The translations under genes were made by a program, and so were the position numbers. The notes beneath the pieces were generated by a model. That model made no database searches and was not told the origin of the DNA. It saw only the letters and a program-made list of their open reading frames with translations. A stretch of DNA of 64,000 nucleotides from Aphelenchoides besseyi (lineage: Eukaryota > Nematoda > Chromadorea > Rhabditida > Aphelenchoididae), in the NCBI GenBank assembly GCA_024699855.1, contig JAMPIQ010000002.1:13578001-13642000 (forward strand), read 5' to 3'. Within the stretch, counting starts at the first letter, position 1, and each line of letters begins with the position of its first letter. Below, one piece after another: positions 57,840 to 64,000 of the stretch.

Positions 57840-59341
57840 ATGCACTCCGTTCACAAAGTCATGCTTGGGCATCGTTCCATTCTTCATGGAATGATTCGTC
57901 GGGCTTCGACGACAATCGCAAAAACCGAACCGGATAGTTCGACTTTCACGCCCAATTGGACCTTCTATGTACGTTTTATATCGAGTGTATGTTTGATGAT
58001 TGTTGGCTTTTAGCACAAAGATATGGACGTTGTTATTGCCGGGCCGAATCAGTTGCAAATCAAACCACAGAATGTTGATGCAATCAAATTCGGTCATTGC
58101 TACTCCGACCATATGATCGAAGTCGATTGGTCCATATCCGAAGGTTGGACTCGTCCTCTCTTGTCGCCGCTACACAATTTCCAACTTCATCCCGGGGCCA
58201 AGGTTTTGCACTACGCAATCGAGCTTTTCGAAGGAATGAAAGCGTATCGTGGTGTGGACAATCGAATTCGTCTTTTCCGTCCGGAACGTAACATGGAACG
58301 AATGAGAAGAACTGCTGCACGTGCTTCACTTCCAGTAAGTTCATTTGTCTGTTATTGCTCTTTTTATCACTTCAAAATTTCTCATGGGACCAACAACACT
58401 AACATCTTAATTTAGGACTTTGATCCGGAAGAGTTGATTAAAATTATCGCCGCTTTGATTCAAGTTGACAAAGAATGGGTTCCATATTCAAATACCGGAT
58501 CATTGTACATTCGTCCAACGATGATTGGGACGGATCCGACGTTGGGAGTTGCACATACGAACGAAGCCAAATTGTTCGTTTTGAGCGGACCTGCTGGCGC
58601 CTATTATCCCACCGGAATGAAGCCCGTATCACTTTTGGCCGACTCCAGTTTTGTTCGCGCATTTCCCGGAGGTGTGGGACAATACAAAATGGGATGGTGA
58701 GTGTTGAACAAGAAGAAATTGAACTTATAACTTTTTTAGCAACTACGCACCAACAATTCTAATCGGAAAACGTGCAGCCGAAATGGGATGCCAACAAGTC
58801 TTGTGGTTGTACGATGAAGACGAAAAATTGACGGAAGTTGGAACCATGAACATTTTTGTTTACTGGACTAACGAACAAGGAGGTGAGAAAACGAAAACTC
58901 AATGCTTACAAGAGTGTTCGGATTTTTAGAAGAAGAACTTCTTACCCCACCATTGACTGATGGTCTGATTCTACCTGGAGTTACACGTGAATCGCTATTA
59001 ACGCTCTGTCATGAATGGAACGAATTCAAAGTTACCGAACGTTATCCAACAATGGAAGAAATTCGTCGAGGAATCATGGAGAATCGAGTAAGTTAAATGA
59101 GTTGTTGATCGTAAACTTAGCAATTGCTTTTAAGGTCAAACAGATTTTCGGCGCTGGTACCGCTTGTGTTGTTTCACCGGTTGGTCGAATTCTTTACCGT
59201 AATCCGCACACACGACAATACGAAGACTTGATGATTCCGACGATGACCGCCGGAAATCTCATGCAACGTTTGTACGACACGATTTTAAACATTCAATACG
59301 GTCGAATTGAAATGCCCGGATGGACACGACTTGTCTCCTAA
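57840..59341 (+). CDS. bcat-1: Branched-chain amino acid aminotransferase
   Basis: PLP enzyme (fold type IV) that transfers the amino group of Leu, Ile and Val to 2-oxoglutarate, the first step of their breakdown. Exons 57840-57968, 58014-58334, 58416-58696, 58740-58882, 58930-59087 and 59135-59341 join in phase to 412 aa. Residues 1-28 are basic and Ser/Thr-rich without acids, fitting a mitochondrial presequence. Family blocks: [98 protein letters not shown] with the PLP lysine at 241, [54 protein letters not shown] and IQYGRIE. Complete and apparently functional. Possible AATAAA at 59771-59776. The exact start ATG is the first in frame after an upstream acceptor, so a further 5' exon is possible. 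Confidence 0.95.
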
Positions 59342-60023
59342 CTTTTCCCATCAAACACCAATTTGTTTTGTTCTCGTTCAAACATGTTGCCCGATTTCAC
59401 GAAAAACGACTGGTTTTAACTACAAGTCTTTTTTAAGTCTTTATATTTATTCTCAACGTTATAGTTAGTTCTTTTCATAATCAGTCTAAGCGACGCATTT
59501 TACTGCTTTATTTACGATTGTTAGTGTTTTTCTCATAATTGTAATTTGAGGTTTTTATTTCCTTTTGTTCGACTAACTTGCAGTGCAATGAATCTACTTT
59601 CCCATCGACGGTTGCATTTGTTCACAATTGAGCTTCACAGCCTTAATTCTCCTATACAGAAGTCTAATGACTGCACCGTTATGTCTAGTGCCCGCATTCG
59701 AGAATCTCTAAATAGTTTTTTAACGCACATAAGTGTACATTTTTGTTGTATAATATCGGTTTTCATTGATAATAAAAGTAACAAAATGAAGTGAAACAAC
59801 TGCAATTCGAAGGTCTTAGAAGAACATCTAAAACGTTTGGAATAGTCGTGAAATCGACAACTTCAGTGGCTTATCTTCCTTTTTCTTTTTTACTAACTTA
59901 CAAAGAGTGCTTGTCATCGGTACCCGCTATAAGTTGACGTCGTTGGTATCAATCGACGCGTCTCGATGAGCTGAGCATTACTGTATAAGTCATTTTTGCC
60001 CAATAACAGAATTGGGCGAGTTA
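59342..60023. other. Spacer before the solo foldback element
   Basis: BCAT 3' UTR and AT-rich DNA; nothing else recognised. Confidence 0.4.
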
Positions 60024-60647
60024 TTGGCCAAAACTCAAAAGGACTAATATTGTCAAAATCGTAGTATCGACTATGCTGATTATCGTGATAAAGTCCGTTT
60101 ATTTATACCGCACTTCGTTATGGAGATATGGGGTGTTCTGTTTGACCCAATTCGTTCCGAGTCATGGTCCGCTAATCTTCCCCTGGAAGTGTGAACCGCA
60201 ATAGTCGAGTGAGCAAGTGATGGGCTTGCAACTCACTTTTGGGGGTTGCGAGTTCGATTCCTCCGATCGTCACTTTCAAGTGCTGCGTTCTACCAAAACG
60301 GCTCCAAAAAGTGAGAAAAAAGTCGATTGAATTCATTGTAGTCACTACTATTCACTTTTTCCTTTTTGCTTTGTGGATACAAGACAGCAACTTGCATTCG
60401 ACAGCAGAGAGAATTGAACCTGCAACCCCCAAAAGTGAGTTGCAAGCCCATCACTTGCTCACTCGACTATTGCGGTTCACACTTCCAGGGGAAGATTAGC
60501 GGACCATGACTCGGAACGAATTGGGTCAAACAGAACACCCCATATCTCCATAACGAAGTGCGGTATAAATAAACGGACTTTATCACGATAATCAGCATAG
60601 TCGATACTACGATTTTGACAATATTAGTCCTTTTGCTTTTTGGCCAA
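60024..60647. mobile_element. Solo foldback element with tRNA-like heads (related to 8568-9237)
   Basis: About 624 bp with inverted arms of about 210 bp (60024-60234 and 60437-60647), outer ends TTGGCCAAAA...CAAAAGGACTAAT. Each arm contains AGTCGAGTGAGCAAGTGATG followed by GGGTTGCGAGTTCGATTCC, an A-box-like and a very good B-box sequence. The unique centre begins CGATCGTCACTTTCAAGTGC and contains GGCTCCAAAAAGTG, AAAAAAGTCGATTGAA and TGGATACAAG, which match the centre of copies A and B (GATTTCAAGTGCT, GACTCCAAAAAGTG, AAAAAAGCCGATTGAA, TGGATACAAG). The arms differ from those of A and B. A clear TA or other target duplication was not identified at the ends. Confidence 0.75.
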
Positions 60648-61184
60648 TTCTGCGGTTCGACACAAATGAGCATGATATTCAAAATCAGCGTAAAATTGCG
60701 CGTAGACTGATATATAATTCAGCCAAAACTGGCGAGGATCACTCAGGACCTCTCCTTGTAAAACGTTGTCTGGGGGAGATTCATTGCGCTCAAACATAAA
60801 CTTTCGTTCTTTTCTGATCAGTTGCAGGTAGTCAACTGTCAATTAAACTTTTTCTCCAACAGACCCAACAACAGAGCACGAGAAACGACTCAACAAACTT
60901 CTTTCCTTTTCGCAAGTGCTCAGTTGAAGTCGATGGTGTGACAACAACTTCGAACTTCTTCAGAGTTCCATTTTTTGTTTTGATTCATTCCACACTTGCT
61001 GTTGTTTCTTATTCAATGGCGCTCCACCAGAGTTCTTTCTTTTGCTTTTAATTTCAAATGGTAGTTCAACTGAGTTATAGCCTAGGGAATAAACGCTTTT
61101 CTTAGAATTGTGAAACAGAAATTTGGAATCCTTATTACTTTTCTGGAGGACAAATTTCCCGCCATTGATCATTGATTCGATGTA
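60648..61184. other. Spacer
   Basis: AT-rich with no gene seen; a 128-codon minus-strand frame (60960-61346) runs antisense to the next entry and shows no motif. Confidence 0.35.
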
Positions 61185-61414
61185 ATGGATTCTACAATGG
61201 ACTCCGGATTTAAAGCCCTTAACAAGCGTTTGGATGATATCTTTGGCAAGAGCAAAAAGGAGGATGAAATAGCCACGATTGTGGAGAGAAGTGATCTCCG
61301 TCAGCTCCAATGTCGTCATCCATCGAACCAATCCGTACGAAACCATTCTTTCCAGCTTGACAATAAGGTGAGTTTACTCTTTTACACGATCTAAATTTTA
61401 TTTAGGAAGAGTGA
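61185..61414 (+). CDS. Possible small two-exon gene, unrecognised
   Basis: An ATG frame of 61 codons (61185-61367) ends at AATAAG|GTGAGT. A 38-nt intron ending in tttag joins in phase to GAA GAG TGA (stop 61412-61414), giving 63 aa. The N-terminal half is charged and helix-prone (FKALNKRLDDIFGKSKKEDE). The splice signals are of the local type, which is the main support. A minus-strand frame overlaps it. No family recognised. Confidence 0.3.
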
Positions 61415-64000
61415 CTTAAAGACTTCGACAGTGGACACGAAACGGGAAAGTGGATTATTGCCGAATGCACTTTGTCATTAGCTGTGAAACTTGCACTTTT
61501 TCTCGTGAAATGCCGAAACTTCGCCAAACCTAAGAACACCGACTTTGCAAACATCAAGATGTTCGCATACTCACTTCAAGTTTGTGATGAAATGTACGCA
61601 CTTTCGCTCTCGACCAAAAGATCGAAATAGTCGTCTCAAAATAGGTGGTGAGTCATTAGATTAAAACAATCAATTGTTTTCTTGCTTTCAGCGATGAAGA
61701 TTTGGGTTTCGGACGACATTCAGAAGAAGAAATTGCCGCTGACGATACGATCACTTGTTATTGCAGTTTTCTTAAAAGTTTACTGTTGTTCATTGTTGTT
61801 TGTTTAAAAGTTATTGACTAAGAAAACTTTATTGGACGGACGTGTGAATCTGAAAGGGAAATTCGTTTGTCAGCGATCAACTTTTCTGAAGTTTTCTTTG
61901 TGTCTTCAATAGCAAACATCGTGCATTCGATTCTGCTATACGATTACAACGTTAGGCTTCCAGTCAAACGATAAAATGTATTAGCAATTTACATTCGTTC
62001 ACTTTTTAACGCCTTTATATAAGTTCAAAAGAAGTCGACTACTATAGTCGTGTGCACATCAGTTGAGCGTAGTAAACTGGAGTCAGAACAGATACGAGAG
62101 TAATGAAAAGAGCGAGAAGATAACAAAAACAATAAATGCTTAGCTAAAAATAAAGTACTGACGTTGTTTCGTTAAATTACCTATATGTCGTCCGAACCCA
62201 ATTTCTCCTAATTACTATACTGAATTATGTAATGGGCAAGTTTCAAAGCTCCTTTCGATCCCTCATGCAAATAAAAGTTATTTCACTATGTGATCAAACA
62301 AAAGCTTGGTTTATGACGCCGAGTTTGCTCCGAATTAAGAAGATTACCGCCATTTGAACTTCTTGTGACAAATTTCTTCGGTGTCATTGGACGGCAAAAT
62401 GACCATTGGGTTCAGGAGATTAACGGCCTTTCATGTCCGGGAACGTAACGTTGTGCTTCTACTCTCCACCGGCGCTTTTTTGCTCGCGTTTTTTTGCGAA
62501 GACGTTTCGGACGCATTTCGGTTTCTTGGCCACGAATTCGGTTTTGAGAAAAATTGTCAACAAATCTGCGGATTCCACGGATTCGTACTTTTCCGTTCTA
62601 AACGACTACGCTTTCTAAATCACGCGGGCGGTTGAATTGACCGAAATCGTGAGCACGCGAAAATCCGTAGGGTTTACACCTTCTAAGACATTTCAACGTA
62701 TACGCAAACTTGTGGATTATTTTGTCGCACAAGAACTCGACAACATTTCCCTTCAAGTATTTTGTTTCTTGCGCACTTGCTTTCAAGTTGATTTTATAAT
62801 CGGGCCGTCGATGACTTTTTGAACTTGGCGACTTACGGCCCCCGAGTTTGTTTGTTCATGAAGTGGACGCGAATTTACTTCGAGTTTCCTGTCGAATTCC
62901 AAGTTTCCTATGAAACGGCCGAAGTCAAATACTCTCGGGTTTCGGTAATAAAGCCAACAGTTTTTGTTGTGATTTCAAACTCGACGACCAAATACCATCG
63001 TTTCCCTTATCCGCAGTGCAATCAATTTCGCAAGAGGAACAGTTCAAAACGCTATGGGAAGATGAGATGAAAACTGCGATGTCTCGACCAAACGCTGAAG
63101 CTTCCAAGTTCCAAGCCTCGGCATTCTTTCTTCCTTGAAACATTGCGCGTCTGGCGCTAATAGTGTGGAAAACTTATTCATCACAGCGAAAAGTCTCATT
63201 ATGCGAATTTCGAGTGTACACGAGCTCTTGCTGTCCGGCTATTCATTCGCTGCATATTTTTTGAAATTTAATCCGCATTTTTGCTGTTGTTTGGACGTAA
63301 GTTTAATCGTTTCATCGCTTTTGAGTTTCGCGGAAAGCACCTGTTTAAATTCACATGTTGGCTTTTCAATCACGATCAACATTACGCCTTCGAATTTTGT
63401 CTGAAACGAAAACTTTTGTTCTATTAATGAAAAAGTAGTTATTTAGCCAATGGACATTTGAACATACGTTTTTCAACTCGTTAGTTGGTGGAGCTGACAG
63501 ACCTTCAACTCACAATTAGGCATCCAAATCCGCGCTAATTGCCGAGACTTCCCAAATAATTCGTTGAAAACGTCGACACGTTGTTTGTCGTCAAAATGGA
63601 GAATTTGAAGATCATAATTAGAAAGAAATCTCGTCACGTCTATGGGCTTTGGGGCGAGAAAAACGAAGTCGCTTTCCGGTGGGAATACGCGCACACACGC
63701 TGTTAATGATAAGCAAGTAAATCCGGTTGTGCCAAACATTCTTCTACTCGTTTGCACCTTGTTTTAAAGCTCCCGCTGTTGTTTTGATCGACAGTTAACT
63801 TCGATGTTTTGTGCTTTTTAAATGTCATCTGCTTTTCATCCCAACAGCCAACTGCCTCGGAAGTCTCATGGTCAATGCGATCCGAGGATGTTTTTATTTG
63901 TTATCCGCGAGTTTCTGACAATCAACGTTAACCACTTGATGACCCTTTCAGAATCGTGCGTTGATCTCGTTTTGCAAGTCGAATTTACAAGCCCTTCCTT
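61415..64000. other. Terminal 2.6 kb without a supportable gene
   Basis: Open frames at 62381-62635, 63135-63404 and 63473-63757 (minus) lack motifs and splice partners. The 63473-63757 frame contains DFVFLAPKPIDVTRFL and could be an exon of a gene continuing beyond the window. Confidence 0.3.

Noticed and set aside
60239..60499. 86-codon ORF, similar to one at 8757-9032.
   Set aside because: Similarity is due to the shared centre of the foldback elements, not to a protein.

Overview
The window looks like nematode nuclear DNA. Spliceosomal introns are very short and uniform (mostly 38-48 nt, ending in tttcag or ttttag), coding exons are compact, and the gene set is animal and in part nematode-like: a luqin/RYamide-type neuropeptide precursor, an orphan 7TM receptor, a sphingomyelin-synthase-like enzyme, a BPI/LBP-family protein and mariner elements. 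I cannot name the species. All gene models below were built by hand from reading frame, splice sites and phase, plus recalled family motifs; no search was run.

Layout. 1-978: 3' part of an SR-protein kinase (SRPK). 2495-3738: LURY-type neuropeptide precursor. About 4985-5750: unrecognised minus-strand gene. 7181-14415: a 7.2 kb transposon-built palindrome. Each arm (about 2.37 kb) holds, from outside in, a mariner element with a broken transposase, a foldback element with tRNA-like heads, and a 0.3 kb tRNA-like module. The 2.5 kb centre carries a tRNA pseudogene, the 3' end of a C2H2 zinc-finger gene and the 5' part of an IFT144/WDR19 gene that is cut off exactly where the right arm begins. 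16290-17745: 7TM receptor. 18237-18727: small secreted acidic protein. 19164-21536 (minus): BPI/LBP-family protein with convertase-like sites between its two lipid-binding halves. 26887-28420: sphingomyelin-synthase family enzyme. 31243-37045: very divergent membrane adenylyl cyclase. 37833-43002 (minus): WDR7/rabconnectin-3 beta. 43542-43810: NCBP2AS2-like protein. 44520-47312 (minus): transmembrane RING-H2 E3 ligase of the goliath/GRAIL type. 52136-53533: DHHC palmitoyltransferase. 57840-59341: branched-chain aminotransferase. 60024-60647: a solo foldback element related to those in the palindrome. The remaining stretches (notably 21.5-26.9, 28.4-31.2, 47.3-52.1, 53.5-57.8 and 61.4-64.0 kb) show no gene I can support.

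Functional picture. The genes do not form a pathway. They are typical scattered animal genes: signalling (SRPK, adenylyl cyclase, 7TM receptor, RYamide peptide), membrane and vesicle biology (WDR7, DHHC, sphingolipid synthase, RING ligase), metabolism (BCAT) and host defence or lipid binding (BPI). The least ordinary parts are the mariner/foldback palindrome with its truncated cargo gene, the tRNA-headed foldback family, the BPI protein with a possible embedded processed peptide, and the cyclase with altered catalytic residues.
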